From NCBI GenBank assembly GCA_002499185.1, contig DAKN01000056.1:1-13766 (forward strand): a stretch of DNA of 13,766 nt. The letters run 5' to 3'. The notes under the pieces are model-generated. The model saw nothing but the letters and a program-made list of their open reading frames with translations. It was not told where the DNA came from and ran no database searches. The stretch is from Candidatus Pacearchaeota archaeon UBA284 (GTDB taxonomy: Archaea; Nanobdellota; Nanobdellia; Pacearchaeales; UBA284). The position numbers and the translations under genes are program-made. Positions 1-8,217 of the stretch are shown here, piece by piece. Numbering within the stretch: the first letter of the stretch is position 1; every line of letters begins with the position of its first letter.

Positions 1-188
1 CCGGATTTTCTCATCCGAGAAAACAATTAATCGGCAATCTATACAGCCAATTAAAAATAGACAAAGAGATAATAAAAAACTGGCTAAAAGATACTAATCT
101 TAAGCCAGGGGAGAGAGCGGAAGTATTGTCTTTGCCTCAATGGGATTCTCTGTTTACTTTACTAAAGAAAAAATTACAAAAGATTTAG
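1..188 (+). CDS. rsmA: 16S rRNA (adenine1518/1519-N6) dimethyltransferase, C-terminal end (partial)
   Basis: Reading from base 3, an open frame runs to TAG at 186-188 and gives the last 61 residues of a protein that begins outside the window. RsmA (KsgA) dimethylates two adjacent adenines in helix 45 of 16S rRNA during small-subunit assembly. The visible part matches the family's C-terminal helical domain: an F-x-x-x-R-K-x-L-x-x-N-L segment near the start (FSHPRKQLIGNL), followed by the terminal signature with ERAEVLSLPQWDSL, where RsmA proteins normally carry R-A-E-x-L-S and an aromatic/Leu pattern just before the end. The catalytic SAM-binding domain is not visible. The last 35 bases overlap, tail to tail, the 3' end of the opposing pilin-like gene. 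No terminator hairpin with a T-run is seen between them. Confidence 0.85.
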   Translation, partial: GFSHPRKQLIGNLYSQLKIDKEIIKNWLKDTNLKPGERAEVLSLPQWDSLFTLLKKKLQKI

Positions 189-1257
189 GAGTGAAGGTAG
201 ACTCGTATTGTTTGTCATTCATATTAAAAACATAACTGTATTTCACAACATTAACGCAGCCGGTAGCATTAGTTTCGATATAATGACATCTTCCGGCTTC
301 ATTTTTGCTTGTTGCTTTAAATAATATTCCCAGACCGTCACCGGCTTCTATCGACATAATGTCTCCCTTAAAATCAGGACAAGCTTTTTTAAGATCTTCG
401 AACCCGCTGCCGCCAGAAATTTCACAATCATCGTATTTCTTCTTTTTACAAGTTACGCCGTACTCGTCGGTCCTGTCTTTGCAATTAATAGTGTTGTATA
501 TTTTGATGCTTCCTGACCCGCCATCAGTCTTAAAGACAAGCATTGAGGCTAATTTATCTCTGCCGATCGGAGGATAGTTTTCCTTGTCATTGACCGCAAC
601 ACTCAAATCAGAAACATCGCTAAGCGTATATGCACAATTTCCTCTTAAATCAGAGCCGGAACCCTCTGCACTGTCTTCCTTAGAGGCATAAAGGACGGCT
701 CCGAATTTAAATTCTTCAGTCGGATTATTAAACTTGATTGATTCAGCCTTATTGGCAAAATTACTTTCGATAAAGCCTCCCATCGTCTTGGTGATTCTTA
801 CCGGCTCTTCATTTTCGCTGGAAACATAATTAACAGAATCGTATAAATATATTCCTGAGCCCTCGGGAATGACTATTTCTTTATCGGGGGTCTTTTCTAG
901 TTGGCTAATATTAATACTTGTTAATTGCGGATTAATAATATTTAAAATCATAAAAGCGGCTAAAAGAATTGTCAGACCTAAAAATGCATTCTTTATCTTG
1001 TTCTTTGCGCTATCAAGTTTTGCCGGTTCTCCACGAGCAGAAACATAATCAACCCCGGCCATGAATAAAACTGCTCCGGCAATAAAGGCTCCAGCAGCAA
1101 TTGCTAAATTAAAAAAGTAAACAACATAAGTAGCAGCAGAAGTGTCTTCGTTAATATTAATTCCGCCGATTTCCGGATATTGCATCGCAGCAAAAGCAGG
1201 GGAGATAAATAATATTCCAAGCAAAGAAAAATAAATTATTTTTTTAAAGTTTTTCAT
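154..1257 (-). CDS. Secreted T4SS-pilin-like protein with degenerate beta/gamma-crystallin-like region
   Basis: This is a 367-aa protein. Residues 1-23 look like a signal peptide ending ISPAFA. The T4SS_pilin-like helix pair follows: a hydrophobic segment at about 45-70, a short loop with the family-type RGEPAKLDSAKNKIKNA motif, a second helix at about 91-108, and INPQL. The rest (about 115-367) is predicted extracellular and beta-rich. It contains IYLYDSVNY near residue 136, FGAVLY near 185, RDKLAS near 233 and IKIYNTINC near 251, which resemble degenerate versions of the crystallin-type repeats in the upstream paralogue. Both paralogues share the mature start AAMQYP-x-IGGI. It is the last gene of the minus-strand operon. 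It follows the paralogue's stop after one base (TAA-A-ATG) with no clear Shine-Dalgarno, so it is probably translated by reinitiation. The pilin-like part is a solid family match. Polymerisation into a pilus is inferred and unproven. Confidence 0.8.
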   Translation of the reverse strand: MKNFKKIIYFSLLGILFISPAFAAMQYPEIGGININEDTSAATYVVYFFNLAIAAGAFIAGAVLFMAGVDYVSARGEPAKLDSAKNKIKNAFLGLTILLAAFMILNIINPQLTSINISQLEKTPDKEIVIPEGSGIYLYDSVNYVSSENEEPVRITKTMGGFIESNFANKAESIKFNNPTEEFKFGAVLYASKEDSAEGSGSDLRGNCAYTLSDVSDLSVAVNDKENYPPIGRDKLASMLVFKTDGGSGSIKIYNTINCKDRTDEYGVTCKKKKYDDCEISGGSGFEDLKKACPDFKGDIMSIEAGDGLGILFKATSKNEAGRCHYIETNATGCVNVVKYSYVFNMNDKQYESTFTPKSFVIFSLVK

Positions 1258-1258
1258 T

Positions 1259-2596
1259 TTAGTTTTCCGGTACGATTATATATGATTGCGGAGTTGTTCC
1301 TCCAACCGTAAAGATGTGAGTATCTAATATTGAAGACAAACAAGTTCCTCCACCTAATGATTCTTTATTGAAATACATGCAGTATGTTTGTTCGTTTCCT
1401 GCTTGTTTTTTTGAGGTGCTCAGTATTAGTCCCGCTGCACCGGTAATCTCAAAAGACATCACTTCGTCACCCTCTTTAAAGGCTGTTTCTGCTGAGCCGT
1501 AACAACTCTCGGAAATATCTACCTGGCCGCTGGCCACACTGGTTATCGGTATATGGCAAGCTTTGATTTGCTTGGTCGGGTCGGTATCTGATTTTCCGCA
1601 ATTAACCTTAGAATATAATATAATTTCTCCTCTTTTCTGGCTGATAGCTTCCTCATTTAAATTTGATTTTGCCACGATAATCGAAGAAATTTCGTCATCT
1701 CCCACGGCATCAGTATAATATCCGCTGTATCCGGCATCCATATCGGAAACAGACTGGCCGACAAAAGCACATCTTCCTTGATAATTTTGATCCTTAAAAA
1801 TAATAGCCGAATACTGAAGCTGCTGCTTATCCTGATCAGGATTAATTATTTCTATCGATCTGATAAAATTATCAAAGCTGTTCGTCTTAGATAAATCGGG
1901 AATGCTGGTTGAAGTGAAGAGGGGATAGCTTTTTACCCTCGGCGTATAGCTGTTGTCGTCATACAAATAAATTCCGGCATTATTCAGCAGAAAATAGATT
2001 GATTTTGCTCCGGATATATTTCCGTTGCAAGATCCTGTCCTGCAATCAATCTGGGTTATTGTTCCTTTGTATTCAGGCTCGGAATAGAGATAAACCCTTA
2101 ACAAATAGTCTTCGGGGAAATTCCAGCTCAATGTACTCACAATAGTGTCTTCTATATTAGTCTGGCTCGAATCAATACATTCTTGTTTTATTTTATTATC
2201 GGAAGCCTGCCTGACGGAAACTGTTATTCCGTGCTCGCATTTCAAATCATCTATTTTAATGGAAAGCAATTGATTATTAATAGTATTAAGAATCAAATAA
2301 CAGCCGACAAGAACCGCTACTCCGAAAAGGGTATTAGCAATCTTTCCTTTAGCCGATTCTATCTTGCTGGGATTTCCGGCCGCGGTTACCCATTCTATGC
2401 CGGCCATAATCATCATGATGACGGCGGCGAAAGCGCCCATGGCAATAGCCAAATTAAAAAAATAAACAATGTATTCGGCAGCCGTGGTTGTTTCAGAAAT
2501 TGTTATTCCGCCAATGGTGGGATATTGCATCGCGGCAAAAGCAGGAGAGGCAATGAGGAATAAAAATAAAGTAGTGGTTATTGTTTTAATATTCAT
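1259..2596 (-). CDS. Secreted T4SS-pilin-like protein with beta/gamma-crystallin-type calcium-binding domain
   Basis: This is a 445-aa protein. The signal peptide ends near residue 21 (ASPAFA). Helix 1 is at about 43-68, the signature AGNPSKIESAKGKI at 73-86, helix 2 at about 87-107, then the NTINNQL ending typical of the T4SS_pilin family. The extracellular part holds crystallin-type signals. The family signature Y/F-x4-Y/F-x-G appears twice (YSEPEYKG near 171-178 and FKDQNYQG near 267-274). A canonical calcium-binding D/N-D/N-x-x-S/T-S motif appears as DDEISS near 300-305. Additional strand-like IYLYD and IILYS segments fit Greek-key repeats. The gene lies in the middle of the minus-strand operon, one base after the stop of the large Cys-rich gene and one base before the start of its paralogue. 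The domain call comes from motifs read by eye; the function (surface adhesion or appendage subunit) is inferred. Confidence 0.82.
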   Translation of the reverse strand: MNIKTITTTLFLFLIASPAFAAMQYPTIGGITISETTTAAEYIVYFFNLAIAMGAFAAVIMMIMAGIEWVTAAGNPSKIESAKGKIANTLFGVAVLVGCYLILNTINNQLLSIKIDDLKCEHGITVSVRQASDNKIKQECIDSSQTNIEDTIVSTLSWNFPEDYLLRVYLYSEPEYKGTITQIDCRTGSCNGNISGAKSIYFLLNNAGIYLYDDNSYTPRVKSYPLFTSTSIPDLSKTNSFDNFIRSIEIINPDQDKQQLQYSAIIFKDQNYQGRCAFVGQSVSDMDAGYSGYYTDAVGDDEISSIIVAKSNLNEEAISQKRGEIILYSKVNCGKSDTDPTKQIKACHIPITSVASGQVDISESCYGSAETAFKEGDEVMSFEITGAAGLILSTSKKQAGNEQTYCMYFNKESLGGGTCLSSILDTHIFTVGGTTPQSYIIVPEN

Positions 2597-2597
2597 A

Positions 2598-5291
2598 TTA
2601 TTGGCAGCAATAATAATTATCCATATAATTCTTTGTAATCGTCAAACAACCCGGATTTTCTTTGGTTCCCGTACGATTGATATTGTAGAAACAAATTTCT
2701 TTTTCCTGGTCGGTTAAATTATCACTGTTGTAGGGATAACAGTTAATATATTTAATTCCTGCTCCGATATCTTTATCTACCGGCTCTCCTAATTTAGAGA
2801 AGGGGAATTCGGGAATGACAACCAATCCGGTAGTAGAAGTATTAGAAGCCTCATAACAGCTTAAAATCCTGACATTATCGGCAGTTTGTTTATAAGGAAT
2901 GGTATATCCCTTAACGCAGCCGTTCAATCTCTCTCTCGAATCATTAAGCATGTCGAATAAATCAAATCTCTTTTCGATATTAATCTTCTTATTCAGTCCG
3001 GCATTGCAGGTAAGGGGAGTGAGTTGCCATTGTAAATAGCTGGGGCAGACAAGACCGATTAAGCTTGTGGTCGGAACATATTCATATTCTACATCGTCCT
3101 TTATCTCCTTGACTTGAGCCATCTCGAATAATATCACTTCTCTCATTTCCATTTTCTGAACATATCCCACTTTACTTTTCATAATCTCCCTTGATTTCTC
3201 TTCATTGGTATTTTCCGTCTCGTCAAGGCAGGATCTTTGAATAGATCTTCTTTGATATAAATTCTTCATTAAATTGCAGAGATTTCTATACGGACAAGTC
3301 CAATAATCTTCCTCGGGTAAAGGAACCTCTGGGCAGATACCTTCACAACAAGTACTGCATCCTGCATAAGCCTTTGTTTTCTTTTCGTTGCAGGTGCTCG
3401 CATGCCCAAATTGATCCATTAATTCTTCTTCCGGCTCCTTGCAAACAGTTTCACCCGGCTCGCATTGTTGGCAAGATGTTCCTTCAACAGAAGCACAGCA
3501 ACAATCGCCCTCACAATCACATTTTGGGTGAGTACAAATATTTAATGTATCGGGACTGCTGTTAGTGCAGTTACCGGCACTACAGCTGTCAGGGAAATTA
3601 GCTATCGCCATACCTGTATTAAACATTCCCTGGACTTCTTCCTTTAACTTTTCTATCCTTCTTGAAACTTCTCTACCCCAAGCTTGAGTATAGTCAACTG
3701 TTTCTCCAATACGGATAATCCCTCCGTACATTTCATTTTCAATGTCTTGGGTTTCTAAATTACACTTATTATCATCGGCGTCGATTATCTGATTTTCTCC
3801 TTTATAATCGGAATTATATTTTTCGCTATAATAGAAAGTAGCTGCGTCTCCGGAATATGAATAAAATTCCTTACAGGCATCAAGTTCGAAAAGCCCGGTC
3901 GCTTTTTCACAACTTGTTGCAAAAATATCACCGGATTCAACATCTTCCTTGGTTACATCCATTCTGCAAACCCTCTTCTTGAAGCTGAGTTCGTATTCTT
4001 TATCTTCTTCTGGGCAAGCATCTTTTTTAAGAACCGGATCGAATACTGATTTAGTACAATTAGCGGTTCGGCAATACCTGGAAATATTGTAATAAACATC
4101 CGTGTCGAATTCCTTTACATCGACGGTGACATTCTCCTTGGTTTGAACGTTGTTATACAATTCAGATAAAGTCAATTTTTCTCCGTATTCTTTCGTTTGT
4201 AATTCCGCTTTTTCTAAGGCTGCGATTTCAGCATCATAATAGGCTTTAAATTCTGCCAGTCTTTCGATTCCCAGTTTGATGGTAAAAAGATTGAACGGCT
4301 GCTCCTTTTCTATTAATGGGGGATTGCCGTTAACTTCTTCGTAGCAAATTTGATCTGGCTTGCTTCCGTCCATCAGCTGTCTTATCTCCTGTTTCTTGCA
4401 TTCTATTGCTAGTCTATTGTCGCAAGTATCGTATTGATACTGTCTGACTTCTTTGCCGTTATTGTATCCGACGATTTCACAAGGATTCGCAGATGAAGAG
4501 CTACAAGCAGTATTATAGGGGTCTAACCTTGGACACCCGGTTTTGGCGCCTCCACAACACTGGCAATAAGTAGTTCCTCTATAACAGCCGGTATCGGAAC
4601 AGTCTGTTCCTTCAATCTTGTATTCTTCCGTATTTGGAGGAAGATAGCTGTAATAAGATCTCTTGCAGGTACAATTGGTTTTCATTAAAGCATCTAATTG
4701 TTTTTGTCCGGCGACTAAAGTATTCAAATGGACTTCTATTTTTTTCTTAATCGCATCATCTAAAAGTTTGATGCAGTAGAACATGTCCTTGTTCAGGATA
4801 ATGTCTTTTTCGTTTATCTTACCGTCTTTATTCTTATCAACCGTATTGGCGATGATTAATTGACCGTCATCGTCGTAAGCTTCATGTTCGTATTCGTAGC
4901 AGGGGACTTTGTTTTTTGTTGATGAATTTCCCATCAAAATCGCTTCGGTCAGTGTTCCGATCGGTATTTCTTCAAACTGATAATTCTTAGCATTCTCTGG
5001 ATTTTCTCCGGGAGTAATAATAGGAATGGTTATTCCGGTTGTACCTAAAGAAATATTCTCGATTTTTACCAAATCGGGATTAATTGTTGTTAAGAGAATA
5101 TAAGAAGTTAAGAGAACGGTTAAACCGATAAGAGAATTGATGATTTTTTGTTTGGCATCTTGGGTCTCCGAAGGGTTGCCACGGGATTCAACCATTTTTA
5201 TTCCGGCAGCAACAATAACGATAAAAGCCAAAACGGCGGCCATGCCTAGAGAGAAATTGAAGAGATAGATTATAGCTTCTGAAAATGCCAT
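2598..5291 (-). CDS. Large cysteine-rich surface protein with N-terminal T4SS-pilin-like helix pair
   Basis: This is an 897-aa protein. Unlike its two downstream neighbours it has no separate signal peptide; it begins directly with the helix pair. Helix 1 is at about 8-30, ESRGNPSETQDAKQKI at 35-50, helix 2 at about 51-70, then TTINPDL, the T4SS_pilin pattern. The remaining 800 or so residues are predicted to be outside the membrane and carry about 50 cysteines. The densest cluster includes CDCEGDCCC, and the protein ends in YYCCQ, so many disulfides or a metal-rich fold are likely. Residues 152-163 (DKNKDGKINEKD) form a textbook EF-hand/dockerin-type calcium loop. No enzyme motif is recognised. 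It sits one base after the stop of the upstream small membrane gene (TAA-A-ATG) and one base before the next gene. It may be an adhesin or tip protein of a T4SS-like appendage (inference). Confidence 0.78.
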   Translation of the reverse strand: MAFSEAIIYLFNFSLGMAAVLAFIVIVAAGIKMVESRGNPSETQDAKQKIINSLIGLTVLLTSYILLTTINPDLVKIENISLGTTGITIPIITPGENPENAKNYQFEEIPIGTLTEAILMGNSSTKNKVPCYEYEHEAYDDDGQLIIANTVDKNKDGKINEKDIILNKDMFYCIKLLDDAIKKKIEVHLNTLVAGQKQLDALMKTNCTCKRSYYSYLPPNTEEYKIEGTDCSDTGCYRGTTYCQCCGGAKTGCPRLDPYNTACSSSSANPCEIVGYNNGKEVRQYQYDTCDNRLAIECKKQEIRQLMDGSKPDQICYEEVNGNPPLIEKEQPFNLFTIKLGIERLAEFKAYYDAEIAALEKAELQTKEYGEKLTLSELYNNVQTKENVTVDVKEFDTDVYYNISRYCRTANCTKSVFDPVLKKDACPEEDKEYELSFKKRVCRMDVTKEDVESGDIFATSCEKATGLFELDACKEFYSYSGDAATFYYSEKYNSDYKGENQIIDADDNKCNLETQDIENEMYGGIIRIGETVDYTQAWGREVSRRIEKLKEEVQGMFNTGMAIANFPDSCSAGNCTNSSPDTLNICTHPKCDCEGDCCCASVEGTSCQQCEPGETVCKEPEEELMDQFGHASTCNEKKTKAYAGCSTCCEGICPEVPLPEEDYWTCPYRNLCNLMKNLYQRRSIQRSCLDETENTNEEKSREIMKSKVGYVQKMEMREVILFEMAQVKEIKDDVEYEYVPTTSLIGLVCPSYLQWQLTPLTCNAGLNKKINIEKRFDLFDMLNDSRERLNGCVKGYTIPYKQTADNVRILSCYEASNTSTTGLVVIPEFPFSKLGEPVDKDIGAGIKYINCYPYNSDNLTDQEKEICFYNINRTGTKENPGCLTITKNYMDNYYCCQ

Positions 5292-5292
5292 T

Positions 5293-5625
5293 TTATTCTT
5301 CTTCTAAATTTAATAATACCGAGATTGTCCAAAAGGGGAGACATCCTACATAGGGAATTAATTCTAAGAAGGGTGCGGCAAAGAATTTGCTTGTTTTGCC
5401 TGTAAAAAAATTTTTAATACTGCTTATCGCTCCCTTTTTTCCTTGTCTATGTATTACTTGTTTTCCTCTTAATAGTAACCATGTGTTTAGAAATGCTATT
5501 CCGATTATGTCGGTTATTCCGAAATCATCTAAACCGAAACAAACCAATAAAATTCCTATCAAATCGAGTCCTAACGCAAAGGGAAGCATGAAAAAAGTTT
5601 CGGGAGTAAATTTAATATTAAACAT
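5293..5625 (-). CDS. Small multi-pass membrane protein, first gene of the pilin-like operon
   Basis: This 110-aa protein has hydrophobic stretches at about 11-31 (MLPFALGLDLIGILLVCFGL), 36-52 (ITDIIGIAFLNTWLLL) and 83-106 (FAAPFLELIPYVGCLPFWTISVLLNL). A basic loop between them (LRGKQVIHRQGKKGA) probably faces the cytoplasm. No enzymatic motif is seen and I do not recognise the family. Its position at the head of the operon with three pilin-like proteins suggests a role in assembly or in anchoring the appendage. The ATG has no Shine-Dalgarno; a TATAAT box ends only 8 bases before it, so the message is probably leaderless or nearly so. The stop is followed after one base by the ATG of the 897-aa gene. 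Confidence 0.72.
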   Translation of the reverse strand: MFNIKFTPETFFMLPFALGLDLIGILLVCFGLDDFGITDIIGIAFLNTWLLLRGKQVIHRQGKKGAISSIKNFFTGKTSKFFAAPFLELIPYVGCLPFWTISVLLNLEEE

Positions 5626-5633
5626 ACAATTAA

Positions 5634-5662
5634 ATTATACTTTATTGGCTAAAAGCATACAA
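5634..5662 (-). promoter_or_regulatory. Promoter of the pilin-like operon
   Basis: On the minus strand a perfect TATAAT (5639-5634) is preceded, 17 bases upstream, by TTGTAT (5662-5657), a weak -35. The predicted start of transcription is about 5627, only a couple of bases before the ATG at 5625. It lies back to back with the plus-strand promoter at 5665-5693. Confidence 0.6.
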
Positions 5663-5664
5663 TC

Positions 5665-5693
5665 TTGACAAATTTAAAGATAGGTATTATAAT
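5665..5693 (+). promoter_or_regulatory. Perfect consensus sigma-70-type promoter
   Basis: TTGACA at 5665-5670, a spacer of exactly 17 bases, and TATAAT at 5688-5693 match the housekeeping consensus at all twelve positions. Transcription would start near 5700 and serve the small membrane protein gene at 5764. Confidence 0.85.
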
Positions 5694-5700
5694 ATATATA

Positions 5701-5734
5701 GAACCTGAATAGTCTCGGAGAGACTATAAAGTTC
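5701..5734 (+). other. Stem-loop at the 5' end of the transcript
   Basis: ATAGTCTC (5709-5716), loop GGA, GAGACTAT (5720-5727) form a perfect 8-bp stem. An outer pair, GAAC at 5701-5704 with GTTC at 5731-5734, could close around it. The structure starts right at the predicted transcription start and leaves the ribosome site at 5751-5756 free. A 5' stabilising hairpin is the simplest reading. It is not a terminator because no T-run follows. Confidence 0.6.
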
Positions 5735-5763
5735 ATCACAATTACATATTGAGGTGTTTGAAA

Positions 5764-6060
5764 ATGAAGAACTCAACCATTCTTATTGTTGTCGGAATCA
5801 TGATCATGATTGTCGGCGGTATCGTATTCATGAACAACGGACAAACCGAGAACAAATCTGCTCCCACATACAACAAAATAGCCACTGAGAGGCTAACTGA
5901 AGTTCTGGATAACGATTTACATCGTGGATCTTCAAGGCCCATCTCCATACCTACTCCGATAGCAATCATTGTCTTCGGAATGGTAGTGCTTGTAGCAGGA
6001 GCATATGACGCTCGTCGCACCCCCTCAATGGGAAACACAAAACGACCAGGAACAAATTAA
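5764..6060 (+). CDS. Two-helix small membrane protein of unknown function
   Basis: This is a 98-aa protein. The start ATG at 5764 is chosen because GAGGTG at 5751-5756 lies 7 bases upstream; an in-frame TTG at 5749 would place that site inside the gene. Hydrophobic helices lie at about residues 4-22 (TILIVVGIMIMIVGGIVFM) and 63-81 (PIAIIVFGMVVLVAGAY region). A polar loop of about 40 residues lies between them and a short basic, proline-containing tail follows. No family is recognised. The gene has its own consensus promoter, a structured 5' UTR, a good Shine-Dalgarno and a strong terminator, and its codons end in C or G more often than the surrounding AT-rich genes. Together these suggest high expression. 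It sits between the pilin-like operon and the VirB6-like gene and may be an accessory membrane component (inference). Confidence 0.7.
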   Translation: MKNSTILIVVGIMIMIVGGIVFMNNGQTENKSAPTYNKIATERLTEVLDNDLHRGSSRPISIPTPIAIIVFGMVVLVAGAYDARRTPSMGNTKRPGTN

Positions 6061-6077
6061 AGTATCCTGGTCTTTTT
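6044..6077 (+). terminator. Rho-independent terminator after the small membrane protein
   Basis: GACCAGGA (6044-6051) and TCCTGGTC (6065-6072) form a perfect 8-bp stem around a 13-base loop that contains the stop codon. TTTTT follows at 6073-6077. Confidence 0.85.
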
Positions 6078-6094
6078 ATTTATCACAAATAACA

Positions 6095-6127
6095 TTTACA
6101 TATAAAAATAAGTTGCTATAATATAAT
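6095..6127 (+). promoter_or_regulatory. Promoter for the VirB6-like gene
   Basis: TTTACA (6095-6100) lies 16 bases before TATAAT (6117-6122). A second, overlapping TATAAT is at 6122-6127, exactly 6 bases before the ATG at 6134. Either box gives a transcript with almost no 5' UTR, and no Shine-Dalgarno is present. Confidence 0.65.
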
Positions 6128-6133
6128 AAAAAT

Positions 6134-8212
6134 ATGTTTAATTTTAAAAAATTAAAAATTATAGCTTGTTCTCTTTTTATTTTCTTAACTCTCGTCTCAC
6201 CAGTGGGAAATGTTTTTGCAGAAGATATTATTGATCCTCTCCAAATATTATTACTTTCTAATCCTACTACTTGGCCGTTGGCAACTGCTCTTCAATTTTC
6301 TGAAAAATTAGGATTAAACGAAAACAATGACCTTCTTGGCGATCCAACGGCTGTTATTACTAATAGTATAATAACTGCTGCTAGATCATTAATATCTACG
6401 GCATCAACAATAATTATAGATCTTGGAAATTCAATACTGTCTACGGTTATAGAATCAACATCAACATGGCTAAGCCCAACAGATTTTGATCCGACAAGTG
6501 AAACGTATAATAAAGTGGTAGCAACTGGATGGGGAGTAGTAAGAAACGTTGCTAATGCCGCATTAGTTATTGGGTTAGTTATTATTGCTATTAATATAAT
6601 ATTGGGAAGGGAAGAAAATAAAGCTAAAAAAACTTTAATTAATTTTATAATTATCGCTCTTTTAATTAACTTTACTCCTATTATTTGTGGATTTATTATA
6701 GATGGATCAAATATTCTAACAAAATCATTTGTCTCTGGGGGAATAAATACGACTGCAACGGCTAGCGCAACAAATGAATTTATTAATGCGATAGATAATC
6801 CGGCTCTCAGTATATTAAATTCTTTTGCCGTATCGCTTGCATTTTTAATGTTTGCTCTTATCAGTTTCTTTATTTACATTCTTTATGCATTACTTTTTCT
6901 TGGCAGATCTATAATTTTATGGCTGTTAGTAATAGCTTCTCCCATAGCTTTCGCAACAAAAGTTTTCCCCCAATCAAAATATATTAAAAAAGTATTTCCT
7001 AGTGTTCTTTATTGGGATGATTGGTGGGAAAGCTTTTTACAATGGTGTGTAATCGGAATACCGGCCGGAATGTCTATCTATCTCGCAAACATGTTAATTC
7101 CATCAATAACCTTTACTATTGACCCAACAAATCTTTCTTCTATTATTGGTAGCTTAGTTAATTCGTCTATTAAATGTCTTACCCCATTCATTATCTTAAT
7201 CGCCGGATTTTTTATCTCTATTTCTGCCGGAGGACAAATCGGTTCATCTGTTGGTGCTATTGCTTCTGGAGCTTGGGCAAGAACCGGAGGCAGAGCTATA
7301 AGCAAAGTAAAGGAAACTGCAGTGGCAGGGGGAGAATGGATGGTTGAAGGAGGAAAGAGAACAGTTGCCGGAGCTGCAGTTGGTGGACTTTCTGGTATTA
7401 GCCAAGGATACTCTGATGCTGGAATAAAAGGAGCTGTACTTGGAGGAGTAACTGGAACAGCGATGGGAGGATTGGGAGCCGAAGGAAGAGAAAAGGCCGC
7501 TAAAAGAATATCTGAAATAAAAGAAAATATCGGATTCACAAAACGAGGAGAGTATGACGCCAAACTATCTTCCGAAGTTGAGGAGGCACAAAAAAGACTC
7601 GAAAACCTTTCTGATGATAAGCTTAAAAAAATAACTACCTCGGGAGCAGAAACAAGAGCAAATAATATTGATAAAGCCGCTGCTTTTAATGCCTTAAATA
7701 AAAAAGGCAAGTTGACCGATAGTGAAATAGAATATTTAGCTAATAATAAAAATTGGGCCGAAACATTTAATGTTAAATTGAAAGACGTTGCCAAAGCTAG
7801 ACCAGACAAGGCCGAAAAATTAATTAATAAAAGTACTTTTGAAGTTGTTAATGGAATGACTCCAGCAGAAGCGGGAAAAACGATTAATTCTGCTGCTTTT
7901 GCAGATCCTAATGTTCTTTTGTCAGCTCATCCCAATATAATAATCGGAAAAGTTAAAAAGGGAAGCGCTGAAGATATTAAAAATATGAGGGCCGGACTTA
8001 TCGCTGAACTTAATGATATATTTAAAAAAATTCCTAACATAAGTATTCCTGATGTTACCGAAGACAATCTCACTAAAATGATTGAACAGTATACAGACAC
8101 TATTCAAAACCATATTGATAATAATTTAATGACTAGCCCTAGTGCAGCAAATCAAAGAAGAGGACTATCCTTATCTGAAGTATTAAATCAGGTTAATGAT
8201 GGAACTATTTAA
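6134..8212 (+). CDS. VirB6/TrbL-like polytopic membrane protein with long soluble C-terminal tail
   Basis: This is a 692-aa protein. Residues 1-29 resemble a signal peptide (ending GNVFA). After an external segment, membrane helices lie at about 138-158, 168-190, 226-275 (two or more spans), 303-322 and 346-365. In VirB6/TrbL-type T4SS inner-membrane proteins a comparable multi-span core forms part of the channel. Residues about 366-455 are Gly/Ala-rich with repeated GG steps (GGRAISK, AGAAVGGLSG, AVLGGVTGTAMGG), like a glycine-zipper. About 240 charged, helical residues follow, probably cytoplasmic, with a coiled-coil-like stretch near 475-500. The conserved-looking block YWDDWWESFLQWCVIGIP (293-310) is rich in aromatics. 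It starts leaderless and is followed after 5 bases by a small soluble gene. The VirB6-like assignment rests on topology and context; a dedicated profile search would decide. Confidence 0.68.
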   Translation: MFNFKKLKIIACSLFIFLTLVSPVGNVFAEDIIDPLQILLLSNPTTWPLATALQFSEKLGLNENNDLLGDPTAVITNSIITAARSLISTASTIIIDLGNSILSTVIESTSTWLSPTDFDPTSETYNKVVATGWGVVRNVANAALVIGLVIIAINIILGREENKAKKTLINFIIIALLINFTPIICGFIIDGSNILTKSFVSGGINTTATASATNEFINAIDNPALSILNSFAVSLAFLMFALISFFIYILYALLFLGRSIILWLLVIASPIAFATKVFPQSKYIKKVFPSVLYWDDWWESFLQWCVIGIPAGMSIYLANMLIPSITFTIDPTNLSSIIGSLVNSSIKCLTPFIILIAGFFISISAGGQIGSSVGAIASGAWARTGGRAISKVKETAVAGGEWMVEGGKRTVAGAAVGGLSGISQGYSDAGIKGAVLGGVTGTAMGGLGAEGREKAAKRISEIKENIGFTKRGEYDAKLSSEVEEAQKRLENLSDDKLKKITTSGAETRANNIDKAAAFNALNKKGKLTDSEIEYLANNKNWAETFNVKLKDVAKARPDKAEKLINKSTFEVVNGMTPAEAGKTINSAAFADPNVLLSAHPNIIIGKVKKGSAEDIKNMRAGLIAELNDIFKKIPNISIPDVTEDNLTKMIEQYTDTIQNHIDNNLMTSPSAANQRRGLSLSEVLNQVNDGTI

Positions 8213-8217
8213 ATAAT

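Noticed and set aside
2183..2717. Plus-strand open frames opposite the pilin-like genes
   Set aside because: They are antisense to genes with signal peptides and family motifs, and no promoter or ribosome site supports them.
7078..7809. Antisense open frame of 243 codons inside the VirB6-like gene
   Set aside because: It is a shadow frame: low-complexity Ala/Pro/Ser composition, no ribosome site, and opposite to a clear membrane protein with normal topology.
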